Below are positions 44,274 through 54,874 of a stretch of 64,000 nt of DNA, piece by piece. This DNA comes from Enterococcus columbae DSM 7374 = ATCC 51263 (lineage in GTDB: Bacteria; Bacillota; Bacilli; Lactobacillales; Enterococcaceae), in NCBI RefSeq assembly GCF_000406925.1, contig NZ_KE136347.1:472025-536024 (forward strand), given 5' to 3'. The position numbers were made by a program, and so were the translations under genes. Positions within the stretch are counted from its first letter, which is position 1; each line of letters opens with the position of its first letter. A model generated the notes under the pieces. It had not been told where the DNA came from. It searched no databases and saw nothing but the letters and a program-made list of their open reading frames with translations.

Positions 44274-47200
44274 TTGGTAAAAGAGATTCCATTAAAACCA
44301 GCCAATGAACGCTTTACAGATACGCAATGGCAGGCCATATTTGATGGTGAAGATAATTTATTAGTTTCGGCATCTGCTGGTTCAGGAAAGACCACGGTCC
44401 TTGTAAGACGTGTCATTGAAGCGTTAAATCGTGGGCAAGCAATCGATCGCATGCTAATTGTGACTTTTACCGAGGCCGCGGCCAATGAAATGAAAGAACG
44501 CCTTCACGAGGCCTTGCAAAAAGCCATCAATCATGAGACCGATGAAGTTCGCCGACAACATTATTTAGCCCAGCTGATGAAATTACCAGCTGCGCAAATT
44601 TCAACCTTGCATTCTTTTTGTTTATCGGTTATTCGGAAATATTATTACTTAATTGATTTAGATCCGAATTTTCGCCTGTTAAGTGATGAAACAGAAAAAG
44701 CATTATTGATGGAAGAATCCTGGCAAAATCTACTAGAGGAGAAATACGCTAGTGAGGATCCTCGTTTTTATCAATTAGCAGAAGCCTTTGCTAATGATCG
44801 CTCAGATGAAGGAATCACCGAATTAATTATGGGGTTATATCGCTTTTCAAGAGCAAATGCCCACCCTAATAAGTGGTTAGCAAATTTAGTAAAAAGCTAT
44901 GCAACATCTTCCTCATTGGCCAGTCAACCTATTTTTAAAGAATATTTACAGCCAATGTTACTCGATGTTTTAAAAGAAATGCAAAATTATTTAACGCTGG
45001 CCCAATCAATTGTACAACCGACTTCTCTTGTTAAGGTACAGGAATGCTTAGCTGATGATCAGATGCAAGTATCAGCCATTGTTTCAGCTTTAGAAACGCA
45101 GCAGGTTGAGACGGCTTATGAATTGATTCAACAGCTGAGCTTTAAACGCTATCCCTCGGTGCGTTCTGATAATGAGGAAAGTGCGTTTTCAGTTCAAGCC
45201 AAAATCTATCGGGAATCAGCTAAAGAAAATATTGAGCTACTCAAGGAATTATGGATGTTTTCGCCAGAAGAAACCTTACAGCTATTAGCTCAATGTCAAC
45301 CAATTGTTCAAGAAGCAGCTGAATTAACCAAGCAATTTATTCAAGCCTTCAACCAACTGAAGCTAGAAAAAAGTGTGTTGGATTTCAATGACTTAGAACA
45401 TTATGCTTTAGCTATATTGGTTGGCGAAAATGAAAGGTCGGTTGCAAGTGAGTATTACCGAAATACCTTTGATGAAGTATTAATTGATGAATATCAGGAT
45501 GTGAATCGGCTACAAGAAGCAATCCTTTATTGGGTAAGTAAGCCAACGCAACCTGGAAATACTTTCATGGTAGGCGATGTTAAGCAATCGATTTATGCCT
45601 TTAGACAGGCCGATCCAACTCTTTTTATTGAAAAATATTTACAATTTGGAAAAAATGAAAATGGGCGACGAATTATTTTGGCAGAAAATTTTCGTTCTAG
45701 AAAAGAAGTCTTAGATTTCACCAACTTTATTTTTGAACAATTAATGGATGAAAAAGTTGGTCAAATTGCCTATGATGAAGCGGCACAATTAAAGCATGGA
45801 TTTCCAAATTTTCCAGCAAGTGATCAATTTGATACAGAATTATTACTCTACTTAAATGATCAGGTTAGTTTAGAAGAGGAATCTTCTGAGTGGACGATTG
45901 ATACCAAAGCCCAAGGAGAATTAATGATTGTAGCCAAAAAAATTCGTGATTTAATCGATACTGGCTATCAAATCTATGATAAAAAATTACAAAAAAATCG
46001 TCCGGTTACCTATCGAGACTTTGTCATATTAACACCGACTCGCAAAAATCATTTAACCTTAATTGATTTATTTGCCCAATTAAAAATTCCAGTCGAGTTA
46101 GCCGATGCACAAAATTATTTTCAAGCGACCGAGGTTCAATTAATTTTAGCTTTACTACAAGTGATTGATAACCCACTTCAAGATATACCGTTAGCAGCTG
46201 TTTTAAGATCACCAATGGTTGGACTAAATGAACAAGATTTAGCCCAAATTCGTTTAGTTACAAAATCAGATTATTTTTATGAGGCGTTAATTGAAGCGTT
46301 GAGTTATCGCTTTACGTTTAGTGAAAAAATTCAGACCTTTGTTGAGCGACTAAAACGTTGGCGTAAAATGGCCCGGACCGATTCAATTGAAACCTTATTG
46401 TGGGCAATCTATGATGAAACAGGCTTTTTAGATTATGTAGGGGGCATGGCCTCTGGTTTACAAAGACAAACCAATCTATTGGCCTTTATCAATCGAGCAC
46501 AAGCCTATGAGCAAAGTAGTTTTAAAGGCGTTTATCAATTTGTTCGCTTTATTCAAAAAATGCAAGAAAAAGCCAATGATTTAGCCAAACCAGTAAGTGA
46601 GATTCAAGAAGATGCAGTTAGAGTCATGACGATTCATGCTAGTAAAGGTTTAGAATTTCCAATTGTATTTGTGGTAGATTTAGCGAAACGCTTTAACTAT
46701 AAAGATATTCATGATCGCTATGTATTAGATGAGCATTTAGGTGCCGGTATAAAATATCGTGACAATGAGTATGTGCAATATCCAAGTTTACCCTATGTGG
46801 TTATCAAACAGATAAAATTACAAAAAATGTTATCTGAGGAAATGCGCAAGCTCTATGTTGCCTTGACGCGCGCTGAACAAAAGCTGTATTTAGTTGGTAC
46901 TTACGCGAGCAAAGAACAAGCGTTAAAAGAGTGGCGCAAGGCTTTAGCACAAGAAGAACAAGTTTTGAGTGCGAATTTACGTTTGAGTAAAAGTGGGAAT
47001 TTCTTAAACTGGCTAGGATATTGTTTAATTCGTCATCCACAAACGTCACAGTATTTTGATGAAGCGATTGAGCGTCATAAAACGATGGATCATCCAGCGA
47101 ATTTTAAGATTATCTGGTTTACTGATGAAGAATTAACTGCACAAATGGATATCGATCGCTCAGCTGATTTGTCAGCGGCTGAGGACGAAGGTGCAGCGAT

Positions 47201-47972
47201 GCAAACGGAAGATATCGCTCAGTTAAAACATCGTTTAGCATATCAATATCCATATATTCGCTCGACAATGACGGCTAATTATCAATCGGTTTCAGAATTA
47301 AAACGGATGTATGAAGATCCAGATGAACAGCATTTAAATAAATTGGTTTGGCAAGATCGCTGGCAGCAAGAACAAAAACAGGCATTACGTTTTGTGAGTG
47401 ATGAGTTAGCAAAACCAAAATTCAACCAAAAAACTCCAAAAAAACTTTTTTCAGGAGCTGAAATTGGTACAGCGACGCATAAATTACTACAGTTACTACC
47501 ATTAAATCAAAAGATTGACGAAAGTTTTTTAAAAGACTTTACTAATAAACTGGTCGATCAAGGCGTTTTCACTAATGAAATTGTGTCACAGTTGCGTTTT
47601 GAGCACATTTTGTGGTTTTTAGCATCAGACTTAGGCCAAAGAATGCTTGAGCATACGAATGAGTTAAAACGCGAAGTGCCTTTTGCTATGCTTAGAGAGG
47701 CTAGCCAGATATTTGAAGAGTTTACCGAACAAGATGCCTCGGTATTGATTCATGGTGTGATAGATGGCTTTTTTATTGAAGATGAAGCGATTGTCCTTTT
47801 TGATTTTAAAACCGATTATTTTCCAGATAAGAATGAAGTAGCTCAACAAGCAAAAAAACGTTATTACGGACAACTTAAACTCTATGCACAGGCGCTTCAA
47901 GAAGCTTATAACTTACCTGTTAAAGAGGTCTATTTGGTTTTATTAAATCACCAAAAAATCATTTCCTGTTAG
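44274..47972 (+). CDS. rexA: ATP-dependent helicase/nuclease subunit RexA (AddA)
   Basis: 1232-aa UvrD-like helicase plus nuclease, the motor of RexAB. Walker A is SASAGSGKTTVLVRRV at the N terminus. Further motifs are LIDEYQDVNR, GDVKQSIYAFRQADP, TIHASKGLEFPIVF and YVALTRAEQKLY. The C-terminal nuclease has GVIDGFF and FDFKTDYF. Start is TTG at 44274 after GGAGGAGAG. It is coupled to rexB. Confidence 0.95.
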   Translation: MVKEIPLKPANERFTDTQWQAIFDGEDNLLVSASAGSGKTTVLVRRVIEALNRGQAIDRMLIVTFTEAAANEMKERLHEALQKAINHETDEVRRQHYLAQLMKLPAAQISTLHSFCLSVIRKYYYLIDLDPNFRLLSDETEKALLMEESWQNLLEEKYASEDPRFYQLAEAFANDRSDEGITELIMGLYRFSRANAHPNKWLANLVKSYATSSSLASQPIFKEYLQPMLLDVLKEMQNYLTLAQSIVQPTSLVKVQECLADDQMQVSAIVSALETQQVETAYELIQQLSFKRYPSVRSDNEESAFSVQAKIYRESAKENIELLKELWMFSPEETLQLLAQCQPIVQEAAELTKQFIQAFNQLKLEKSVLDFNDLEHYALAILVGENERSVASEYYRNTFDEVLIDEYQDVNRLQEAILYWVSKPTQPGNTFMVGDVKQSIYAFRQADPTLFIEKYLQFGKNENGRRIILAENFRSRKEVLDFTNFIFEQLMDEKVGQIAYDEAAQLKHGFPNFPASDQFDTELLLYLNDQVSLEEESSEWTIDTKAQGELMIVAKKIRDLIDTGYQIYDKKLQKNRPVTYRDFVILTPTRKNHLTLIDLFAQLKIPVELADAQNYFQATEVQLILALLQVIDNPLQDIPLAAVLRSPMVGLNEQDLAQIRLVTKSDYFYEALIEALSYRFTFSEKIQTFVERLKRWRKMARTDSIETLLWAIYDETGFLDYVGGMASGLQRQTNLLAFINRAQAYEQSSFKGVYQFVRFIQKMQEKANDLAKPVSEIQEDAVRVMTIHASKGLEFPIVFVVDLAKRFNYKDIHDRYVLDEHLGAGIKYRDNEYVQYPSLPYVVIKQIKLQKMLSEEMRKLYVALTRAEQKLYLVGTYASKEQALKEWRKALAQEEQVLSANLRLSKSGNFLNWLGYCLIRHPQTSQYFDEAIERHKTMDHPANFKIIWFTDEELTAQMDIDRSADLSAAEDEGAAMQTEDIAQLKHRLAYQYPYIRSTMTANYQSVSELKRMYEDPDEQHLNKLVWQDRWQQEQKQALRFVSDELAKPKFNQKTPKKLFSGAEIGTATHKLLQLLPLNQKIDESFLKDFTNKLVDQGVFTNEIVSQLRFEHILWFLASDLGQRMLEHTNELKREVPFAMLREASQIFEEFTEQDASVLIHGVIDGFFIEDEAIVLFDFKTDYFPDKNEVAQQAKKRYYGQLKLYAQALQEAYNLPVKEVYLVLLNHQKIISC

Positions 47973-48004
47973 ACTTTTGAAGTAACGATTTGATATAAAT
48001 ATGT

Positions 48005-48060
48005 TCAGTCTTTTGTTAAGATTCTTTGAAAAATTTGACAAAAGGCTGACTTTTGTTTTT
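48005..48060 (+). terminator. Terminator of rexBA
   Basis: TCAGTCTTTTGT / ACAAAAGGCTGA arms (one mismatch) with a T-rich tail. Confidence 0.75.
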
Positions 48061-48109
48061 TGAATCATGTATAACTAACATATGTGAGAATAAAGGAAGG
48101 TTATCATTT

Positions 48110-49051
48110 ATGAAAAAATTCATTATTACGGGTTTAGCTTTACTGATAGTTGGCCTTGCTAGTACAAAGGTTTGGGCTGAGGAAACGGATAGTTCAGTAC
48201 CCAGCAATATTAATGCCATTGCACTTGGTAATGCACTAACACAAGAGCAAAAGCAACAAACCTTATCTTCGTTAGGCCAAGTCAAAGAAGTACCCATTTA
48301 TACTACTGATGGCAATGATTTAATGAAATATATTTCGAAAACGGATTTTAATGCTAATTGGCAAGTCTTTTCATCGGTACATTTAGAAACAAAGGCTAAA
48401 AATAGTGGCATTGAAGTTGAGATTGCTACACCAAGTAACATTACTTCTATAACAGCAGATCAATACAAAAACGCTGCACAAACAGCCGGGATTACCGATG
48501 CCAAAATCACAGTAGCCTCAGTGATTCCAATTGATGGCTCTGGGGCATTAGCTGGGGTGTATAAAATTGTGGAAGAAGCTGGAGGAACGGTTGATTCAAC
48601 AAGAACACAAGCAGCGCAACAAGAAATGCAAGTGCTAAATGAAATAACTAACGAAAATCAAAATGTCGAGGGTTATTCTGATGAAAAATTAAATGCTGCA
48701 CAAGAAGAGGCTAAAGAATTATTAGCTAAAGCTGCTAGTGAAGGGCAAAAGATTAATCAAGCAGTAGTTACTGAAGCGGTTAACACTGCTTTGGAAAATC
48801 AAGGCTTGAATAATATTTTAACAAAAGACCAAATCAATCAATTGATTGAATTGTTGACGATGTTAAATAATAAAAATATATTTGATAAGTTAAGCCAAGA
48901 AATGAATCTATCTGATATCAAAAATCAGTTGGAAGCCAAATCTCAAGGTCTATGGGCGAAAATTCAACAATTTTTTAGTAATATCTGGCAATCGATTCAA
49001 TCATTATTTGGCTCATCAACTGAAACTAGCGAATCGACAAGCAGTAATTAA
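48110..49051 (+). CDS. Secreted DUF1002 protein
   Basis: 313 aa. A signal peptide is clear: KK, hydrophobic IITGLALLIVGLAS, and probable cleavage after VWA before EETDSS. The mature part fits DUF1002 (ALTQEQKQQTLSSLG, VPIDGSGALAGVYKI-type segment, VTEAVNTALENQGLN). It ends in an amphipathic helix (LWAKIQQFFSNIWQSIQSLF) and a Ser/Thr tail. AAAGGAAGG precedes the ATG at 48110. No LPXTG or lipobox. Function unknown; exported cell-surface role inferred. Confidence 0.86.
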   Translation: MKKFIITGLALLIVGLASTKVWAEETDSSVPSNINAIALGNALTQEQKQQTLSSLGQVKEVPIYTTDGNDLMKYISKTDFNANWQVFSSVHLETKAKNSGIEVEIATPSNITSITADQYKNAAQTAGITDAKITVASVIPIDGSGALAGVYKIVEEAGGTVDSTRTQAAQQEMQVLNEITNENQNVEGYSDEKLNAAQEEAKELLAKAASEGQKINQAVVTEAVNTALENQGLNNILTKDQINQLIELLTMLNNKNIFDKLSQEMNLSDIKNQLEAKSQGLWAKIQQFFSNIWQSIQSLFGSSTETSESTSSN

Positions 49052-49071
49052 GAAATCAAGAGGAAATTGAA

Positions 49072-49632
49072 ATGAAAGCATTACTAGTTATTGATATGGA
49101 GCAAGGCTTTTTAGCTACCAAACGCCCACCAAGAAATAATTTACAGGCAGAAAAAAAGATTCAACAGTTACTTTCGGCTTTTCGCCAAAAGCATGAATCA
49201 ATCATTCATATTCAGCATGTCAGCTTAGATCCAAGCTCAGCCTTTTATTATCCACAAGGGTATGCATTTATGACGGATTTTTCACCTTTAGAAGATGAGA
49301 TAGTTTTTCAAAAGCAGGTAAATAGTGCTTTTATCGGCACTGATTTAGCAGATTATTTGAAAAAGCAGAAAATCAATGAATTAATCCTTGTGGGGCTTAC
49401 ACTACCTCATTGTGTTTCAACCACGGCTCGGATGGCTGGTAATTTGGGCTTTCGGACAACCGTTATTAGTGACGCCACTGCTAGCTATGCCTTACAGGAT
49501 GTAAATGGCCATTGGCTAGATGCCGAGACTATTCATCAATGTCATTTAGCTGCCTTAAATGAGGAGTTTGCCCAAATTATGACTACCGAACAATTTTTAA
49601 ATTATTTTGCGTCTAGTAATAATCAGCTTTAA
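49072..49632 (+). CDS. Isochorismatase-family cysteine hydrolase
   Basis: 186 aa. The catalytic triad pattern is present: Asp in LLVIDMEQGF, a Lys region (EIVFQKQVNSAF) and Cys in GLTLPHCVSTTARMAG. Relatives are nicotinamidases and isochorismatases; the substrate cannot be told. It lies 20 bases after the DUF1002 gene on the same strand and ends in a terminator, so they may be co-transcribed. Confidence 0.87.
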   Translation: MKALLVIDMEQGFLATKRPPRNNLQAEKKIQQLLSAFRQKHESIIHIQHVSLDPSSAFYYPQGYAFMTDFSPLEDEIVFQKQVNSAFIGTDLADYLKKQKINELILVGLTLPHCVSTTARMAGNLGFRTTVISDATASYALQDVNGHWLDAETIHQCHLAALNEEFAQIMTTEQFLNYFASSNNQL

Positions 49633-49650
49633 AATAGCGATTCATTCAAG

Positions 49651-49717
49651 CGACTGTTTGCTACATGATGGATTTTTCCAATCTAAAATCTATAGCAGCT
49701 GAACAGTCGTTTTTTTT
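49651..49717 (+). terminator. Terminator after the isochorismatase-family gene
   Basis: CGACTGTT / AACAGTCG arms, 43-base loop, eight Ts. Confidence 0.7.
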
Positions 49718-49886
49718 TGTTAATGAGTACGTGAAAATGCCGATTTTACTAGAAGTGTTTTTCTAAAGCGGAAATATGTTGAATTTGCTGATTTAATAGA
49801 AATGCTAGTCATACTCTCCTTTTACGGAATAGAGTATGTTATACTAATAGATGTAAAACTATAGGTGTAAGGGATTGAAAAAAGAT

Positions 49887-50669
49887 ATGTCTGAAATAAA
49901 AATTATTTTTTTCGATATTGATGGCACACTCATTGATATGAATCGTAAACAAATTACGCAAAAAACATTACTTGCTTTGCAACAATTACAGGAAAAAGGG
50001 ATCAAAATTTGCTTAGCAAGTGGTCGACCACCGATTCAATTGCCTCATTTTGATAATGTTGATTTTGATGCGTTTTTAACCTTCAATGGTTCATATTGTT
50101 ATACCAAAGAACAAAAGGTTGTACATAAAAATGCTTTGCTTAAAAGCGATGTAAAACAAATGGTTCATAATGCACGCCAATTAAATCGTGCCTTGTCTGT
50201 AGCGACTAAAGATCGCACACTAGCCAATAGTATTGATGAAGATTTAGTTGCTTATTATGGGGTAGGTGGCTTTAAAGTGGAAGTAGATGCTCATTTTGAA
50301 CAGGTAATCGACCAAGAGGAAGTCTTTCAAATGATGATTAGTGGTAGAAAAGAAGAATACCCAGCGATGTTAAAAGATGTAAAAGCTGCGGCAATCACTG
50401 CTTGGTGGGATAGAGCATTTGATGTCATTCCTAAAGATGGAGGCAAAGGCGTAGGTGTCGAAAAAGTCCTTGCTCACTATGGGTTTGATCGAATGCAGGC
50501 GATGGCATTTGGTGATGGGGGCAATGATATTGAAATGCTTCAAGCAGTGGGTCATGGTATTGCGATGGGAAATGCCTTAGATGAGATCAAAAATATTGCC
50601 GATGATGTCTGTGGTAGCGTCACAGAAGATGGTATTTATTACTATTGTAAAGAAAAAGGCTTGATTTAA
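49887..50669 (+). CDS. HAD-superfamily phosphatase, Cof/YidA type
   Basis: About 260 aa. HAD motif I is FFDIDGTLID, motif II region CLASGRPP, and motif IV AFGDGGNDIEML; a type IIB cap lies between. Such enzymes dephosphorylate sugar phosphates or flavin/PLP-type metabolites. Two starts are possible: TTG 49875, too close to AAGGG, and ATG 49887, which I prefer. Single-gene unit. Confidence 0.9.
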   Translation: MSEIKIIFFDIDGTLIDMNRKQITQKTLLALQQLQEKGIKICLASGRPPIQLPHFDNVDFDAFLTFNGSYCYTKEQKVVHKNALLKSDVKQMVHNARQLNRALSVATKDRTLANSIDEDLVAYYGVGGFKVEVDAHFEQVIDQEEVFQMMISGRKEEYPAMLKDVKAAAITAWWDRAFDVIPKDGGKGVGVEKVLAHYGFDRMQAMAFGDGGNDIEMLQAVGHGIAMGNALDEIKNIADDVCGSVTEDGIYYYCKEKGLI

Positions 50670-50810
50670 GTTAAAAATATGCATACATTTATCGAATAAC
50701 TTCATTTAGGGTGATTGCTTAAAGGATGATTTAGGAGATTTTTGTTTAGCAAGTCAGCTATATTGGCTCCAATCTACGTTTTAGCAAATGCATCAACCTT
50801 GAAATCTTAC

Positions 50811-50839
50811 TTGCAATTTACCGGAAACTCTTGTAAACT
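50811..50839 (+). promoter_or_regulatory. Possible promoter of the pheST leader
   Basis: TTGCAA (50811-50816), 17-base spacer, TAAACT (50834-50839). Bases 50670-50810 upstream show no gene or clear signal. Confidence 0.5.
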
Positions 50840-50865
50840 AACTATTAGTTAAATAGCAAATGGCA

Positions 50866-51079
50866 ATGATGGAAAAGAGTAGTCTTAAATTTTCTGAAAA
50901 AAGGGAGACCTGTCATAGACTGAAAGCAGGGGTCAGACAATTAAGATGAAGTTCACTTCCGGAGCTTACCAGTATCACTGGTCGGTACACAACCGTTATG
51001 TAATTAAGTGCGTGATTGTTTGATCACGAATGAGGATGGTAACACGACAACTCGTTCCTTTTTTAGGGACGAGTTTTTT
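50866..51079 (+). promoter_or_regulatory. T-box riboswitch (phenylalanine) controlling pheST
   Basis: Leader sensing uncharged tRNA-Phe. It begins with ATGATGGAAAAGAGTAG, typical of T-box stem I. A likely specifier TTC (Phe) is at 50952-50954 after AAGATGAAG. The T-box AGGATGGTAACACG is at 51033-51046. The terminator AACTCGTTCC / GGGACGAGTT plus T-run is at 51049-51079. Specifier and downstream genes agree. Confidence 0.9.
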
Positions 51080-51115
51080 TTCATTTCATTGCACGAATCA
51101 TCGAGGAGGAATATC

Positions 51116-52159
51116 ATGTCTTTACAGGAAAAGCTAGAAGCGCTAAAACATGAGACATTAGCTAAAATTGAAGCAACTAAAGAATTAACGCATTTGAATC
51201 AAATTCGCGTAGAAACTTTAGGGAAAAAAGGACCAATTACTGAAGTTTTACGAGGAATGAAGGATTTGACGGCAGAAGAACGACCAAAAGTGGGTAGTTT
51301 TGCCAATGAAATTCGCGATTTAATTAGCCAAAAAATCGAAGAAAAAAAGGCAATTTTAGAACAAGCAGCCTTACAAGCAGCCTTAGAAGCTGAAACGTTG
51401 GATATTACTTTACCTGGTAAACAGATGAAGCAAGGAACTCGTCATGTGTTAACGCAAATCATTGAAGAGATTGAAGATATCTTTGTCGGCATGGGGTATC
51501 AAGTGATTGAAGGTTATGAAGTAGAGCAAGACCATTATAACTTTGAACGAATGAATTTACCAAAGGATCATCCTGCTCGTGATATGCAAGATACTTTTTA
51601 TATCTCTGATGAAATTCTTATCCGAACCCATACATCACCTGTACAGGCACGTACCATGGAAAAACATGATTTTTCAAAAGGACCATTACGCATGATTTCT
51701 CCTGGTAAAGTGTTCCGTCGTGATACTGACGATGCTACACATAGTCACCAATTCCACCAAATTGAAGGCTTGGTGATTGATAAAAATGTGACCATGGGCG
51801 ATTTAAAAGGAACGCTTGAAGTAGTCATGCAAAAGATGTTTGGTTCTGAACGTCAAATTCGCTTACGTCCAAGCTATTTCCCATTTACTGAGCCAAGTGT
51901 TGAAGTAGATGTCAGCTGTTTTAAGTGTGGAGGAGAAGGCTGCTCTGTATGTAAACACACTGGTTGGATTGAAATCTTAGGTGCAGGTATGGTCCATCCA
52001 AATGTATTGAAAATGTCTGGCATTGATCCTGAAGTTTATTCGGGCTTTGCATTTGGCTTAGGACCAGACCGTATTGCGATGCTACGATATGGGGTTAATG
52101 ATATCCGTAACTTCTATCTAAATGATTTACGTTTCATTAGTCAATTTAAGGGGGAATAA
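51116..52159 (+). CDS. pheS: Phenylalanyl-tRNA synthetase alpha subunit
   Basis: 347-aa catalytic subunit of the alpha2-beta2 class II enzyme. An N-terminal coiled coil (about 1-85) is followed by the class II core with [43 protein letters not shown] and a C-terminal [13 protein letters not shown] (motif 3). The ATG at 51116 follows GAGGAGGA. It precedes pheT by six bases and shares its T-box. Confidence 0.97.
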   Translation: MSLQEKLEALKHETLAKIEATKELTHLNQIRVETLGKKGPITEVLRGMKDLTAEERPKVGSFANEIRDLISQKIEEKKAILEQAALQAALEAETLDITLPGKQMKQGTRHVLTQIIEEIEDIFVGMGYQVIEGYEVEQDHYNFERMNLPKDHPARDMQDTFYISDEILIRTHTSPVQARTMEKHDFSKGPLRMISPGKVFRRDTDDATHSHQFHQIEGLVIDKNVTMGDLKGTLEVVMQKMFGSERQIRLRPSYFPFTEPSVEVDVSCFKCGGEGCSVCKHTGWIEILGAGMVHPNVLKMSGIDPEVYSGFAFGLGPDRIAMLRYGVNDIRNFYLNDLRFISQFKGE

Positions 52160-52165
52160 GTAAAG

Positions 52166-54586
52166 ATGATCGTATCTTATAAATGGTTAAATGAATACTT
52201 AGACTTATCGAATATTTCAGCAAAAGAGTTAGCTGATCAAATGTCTTTGACAGGGATTGAAGTGGAAGGAATCGAAGTAAAGGCGGATGGTTTGAAAAAA
52301 ATCGTCGTTGGTGAAGTAAAGGAATGTATTCCACATCCTGATTCTGATCACCTATCCATTTGCCAAGTTGACATCGGTGAAGAGGAGTTATCACAAATTG
52401 TTTGTGGGGCACCAAATGTTCAAGCGGGTATCAAGGTCATTGTGGCTTTACCTGGATCAAGAATTGCAGGTAATGTGAAAATTAAAAAAGGAAAAATGCG
52501 TGGTCAGGTTTCAAATGGGATGATTTGTTCCTTACAAGAAATTGGTTATGCAGATAATGTGATTGCCAAAGAATTTGCTGAAGGCATTCAATACTTACCT
52601 GAAGAAGCAGTTGTTGGTGAACCTGTCTTTAAATATTTAGATATGGATGACGCTTTGATTGAATTGTCAATTACACCAAACCGTGCGGATGCACTAAGCA
52701 TGCGAGGCGTTGCTTATGAAGTTGGCGCAATTTATCGTCAAACACCACAATTTAAGGAACTGCCTTTGATTGAAAGCAGCAAGCTTGCAAGTGACCAAAT
52801 TAAGGTAACGGTTGAAGATACTACCGATGCACCTGCTTATCAAATTCGGATTATTGAAGATGTTAAAATTGCACCAAGTCCACAATGGTTACAAAATCGT
52901 TTGATGAATGCGGGTATTCGACCAATTAATAATGTTGTGGATGTAACCAATTATGTCTTATTATTATTTGGTCAACCTTTACATGCTTTTGATTATCAAC
53001 GTTTAGCTAGTCAAGAAATTGTTGTACGCCGTGCACACCATGGCGAAAGCTTAGTGACTTTAGATGGTGAAGTACGTGAATTAAGCCCAGAACAAATTGT
53101 TATCACAAATGGGCAAGAACCAGTTGCTTTAGCTGGCGTAATGGGTGGCTTAGATTCAGAAATTGTTGAAACCACCACTACAGTAGCCCTTGAAGCAGCG
53201 CTATTTGATCCGATTGCGATTCGTAAAGCCTCAAAAGCCTTTAACCTACGTAGTGAATCTTCTGCTCGTTTTGAAAAAGGAATCAATCAAGCAACTGTGG
53301 GGCAAGCCTGTGATTTTGCTGCAGCGATGATTGCGCAATTAGCCCAAGGAACTGTCTTAAAAGGAGCAGTGGTAGGAAGTAGTGTAGCAGCTAAAGATAC
53401 TTTAGTTGACGTTACTTTAGCTAGAATTAATCAATATTTAGGTACTAGTTTATCATTTGCTGAAGTGGATGAAATTTTTACGGCTTTAGGTTTTACCTTC
53501 CAACAAAATGACGGCAAATATACAGTGAGTGTGCCGCCAAGACGTTGGGATATTCAAATTGCTGCTGATTTAATTGAAGAAGTGGCCCGTATTTATGGTT
53601 ATAATCGTTTACCATCAACCTTACCAAGTGGGCAAACCGTTGCTGGTAGCCTGACTGCTGAGCAAAAGGCGGTTCGCAAAATTCGTAGCTTATTAGAAGG
53701 CAATGGACTAAACGAGGCGATTAGCTATGCTTTAACGACAGAAGAAAAGGCGCAACGATTTACCTTTAAAGACAGTCAAGTAACAAAATTAGATTGGCCA
53801 ATGACTGAAGAACGTGCGGTTTTACGTATGAATCTAATTAGTGGCTTACTTGATGATGTTGCTTATAATACAGCGCGCAGAAATAATCAAGTCGCTTTAT
53901 ATGAAGTGGGTCGTGTATTCTATCAAAATGGCGATGCGAAAAAAGCCTTACCTTTAGAAGAAAATCACATAGCCTTTGCGCTTGCTGGCGAATGGAATAA
54001 TAAAGATTGGCAAACCTCAGTTGAAAAAGTTGATTATTTCTATGCAAAAGGCATTTTAGATCAATTATTTACAGAGTTGTCCGTTGACAATCGAATTCGT
54101 TATGAAAGAGCGAGTGAATTAACCGATTTACATCCTGGACGCAGCGCCTTTGTTTATTTAGATGACGAAAAAATTGGTTTTATTGGCCAAGTTCATCCAA
54201 CCATTGCCAAAAATTATGAGGTACCAGAGACATATGTTGCTGAATTAAACTTAGAAGCGTTGATTCAAGCTTCATTTAACCAATTCGTCTTTGTACCAGT
54301 TTCTAAATTCCCATCTATGTCTCGAGATATTGCGATGTTAGTCAAAGAAGAGACTAGTCATCAAGAAGTCATGGAAACCATTCAGTCATCTGCAGGTCGT
54401 TTCTTAAATGACGTGACGATTTTTGATGTTTATCAAGGAAAGAATATTGAAGCTGGCTATAAATCAGTGGCTTATTCATTAACCTTTGTCAACGCTGAAG
54501 CAACTTTAACTGATGAAGAAGTCAACAGTGCAATGAAAAAAGTTGTTCAAGCTTTAACTGATCAGTTAGCTGCAGTGATTCGTTAA
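52166..54586 (+). CDS. pheT: Phenylalanyl-tRNA synthetase beta subunit
   Basis: 806 aa. Domains in order: N-terminal tRNA-binding EMAP-like domain (about 40-155, [13 protein letters not shown]), B3/B4 editing domain ([24 protein letters not shown]), B5, class II-like core and the C-terminal ferredoxin-fold anticodon-binding domain ([12 protein letters not shown] to the end). Full length for bacteria. Confidence 0.97.
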   Translation: MIVSYKWLNEYLDLSNISAKELADQMSLTGIEVEGIEVKADGLKKIVVGEVKECIPHPDSDHLSICQVDIGEEELSQIVCGAPNVQAGIKVIVALPGSRIAGNVKIKKGKMRGQVSNGMICSLQEIGYADNVIAKEFAEGIQYLPEEAVVGEPVFKYLDMDDALIELSITPNRADALSMRGVAYEVGAIYRQTPQFKELPLIESSKLASDQIKVTVEDTTDAPAYQIRIIEDVKIAPSPQWLQNRLMNAGIRPINNVVDVTNYVLLLFGQPLHAFDYQRLASQEIVVRRAHHGESLVTLDGEVRELSPEQIVITNGQEPVALAGVMGGLDSEIVETTTTVALEAALFDPIAIRKASKAFNLRSESSARFEKGINQATVGQACDFAAAMIAQLAQGTVLKGAVVGSSVAAKDTLVDVTLARINQYLGTSLSFAEVDEIFTALGFTFQQNDGKYTVSVPPRRWDIQIAADLIEEVARIYGYNRLPSTLPSGQTVAGSLTAEQKAVRKIRSLLEGNGLNEAISYALTTEEKAQRFTFKDSQVTKLDWPMTEERAVLRMNLISGLLDDVAYNTARRNNQVALYEVGRVFYQNGDAKKALPLEENHIAFALAGEWNNKDWQTSVEKVDYFYAKGILDQLFTELSVDNRIRYERASELTDLHPGRSAFVYLDDEKIGFIGQVHPTIAKNYEVPETYVAELNLEALIQASFNQFVFVPVSKFPSMSRDIAMLVKEETSHQEVMETIQSSAGRFLNDVTIFDVYQGKNIEAGYKSVAYSLTFVNAEATLTDEEVNSAMKKVVQALTDQLAAVIR

Positions 54587-54605
54587 AAAATAATTAATCT
54601 TTTTG

Positions 54606-54646
54606 CTATCCTCTGTGTAGTCCATCTAGACAGGGGATAGTTTTTT
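54606..54646 (+). terminator. Terminator of pheST
   Basis: CTATCCTCTGT / ACAGGGGATAG arms (one wobble) and six Ts. Confidence 0.85.
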
Positions 54647-54874
54647 GTAGTTTACAAATTTTAGTTTACATAATATAAATATTAAAATTATTATCTGGAA
54701 ATAGATAAAAAAGAAGGAAATTCAGTAAATCAGTAAAGATAGCAATAAACAAGTAAATGCGTAATCGAAATGCTTTTCAATAATAAAAAACTATTGTAAA
54801 ATCGTTAAGGTCATATTTATCAATGAGATTAATGACATTGTATAACAGATATTATTTATAAAGGAGGAAAATTT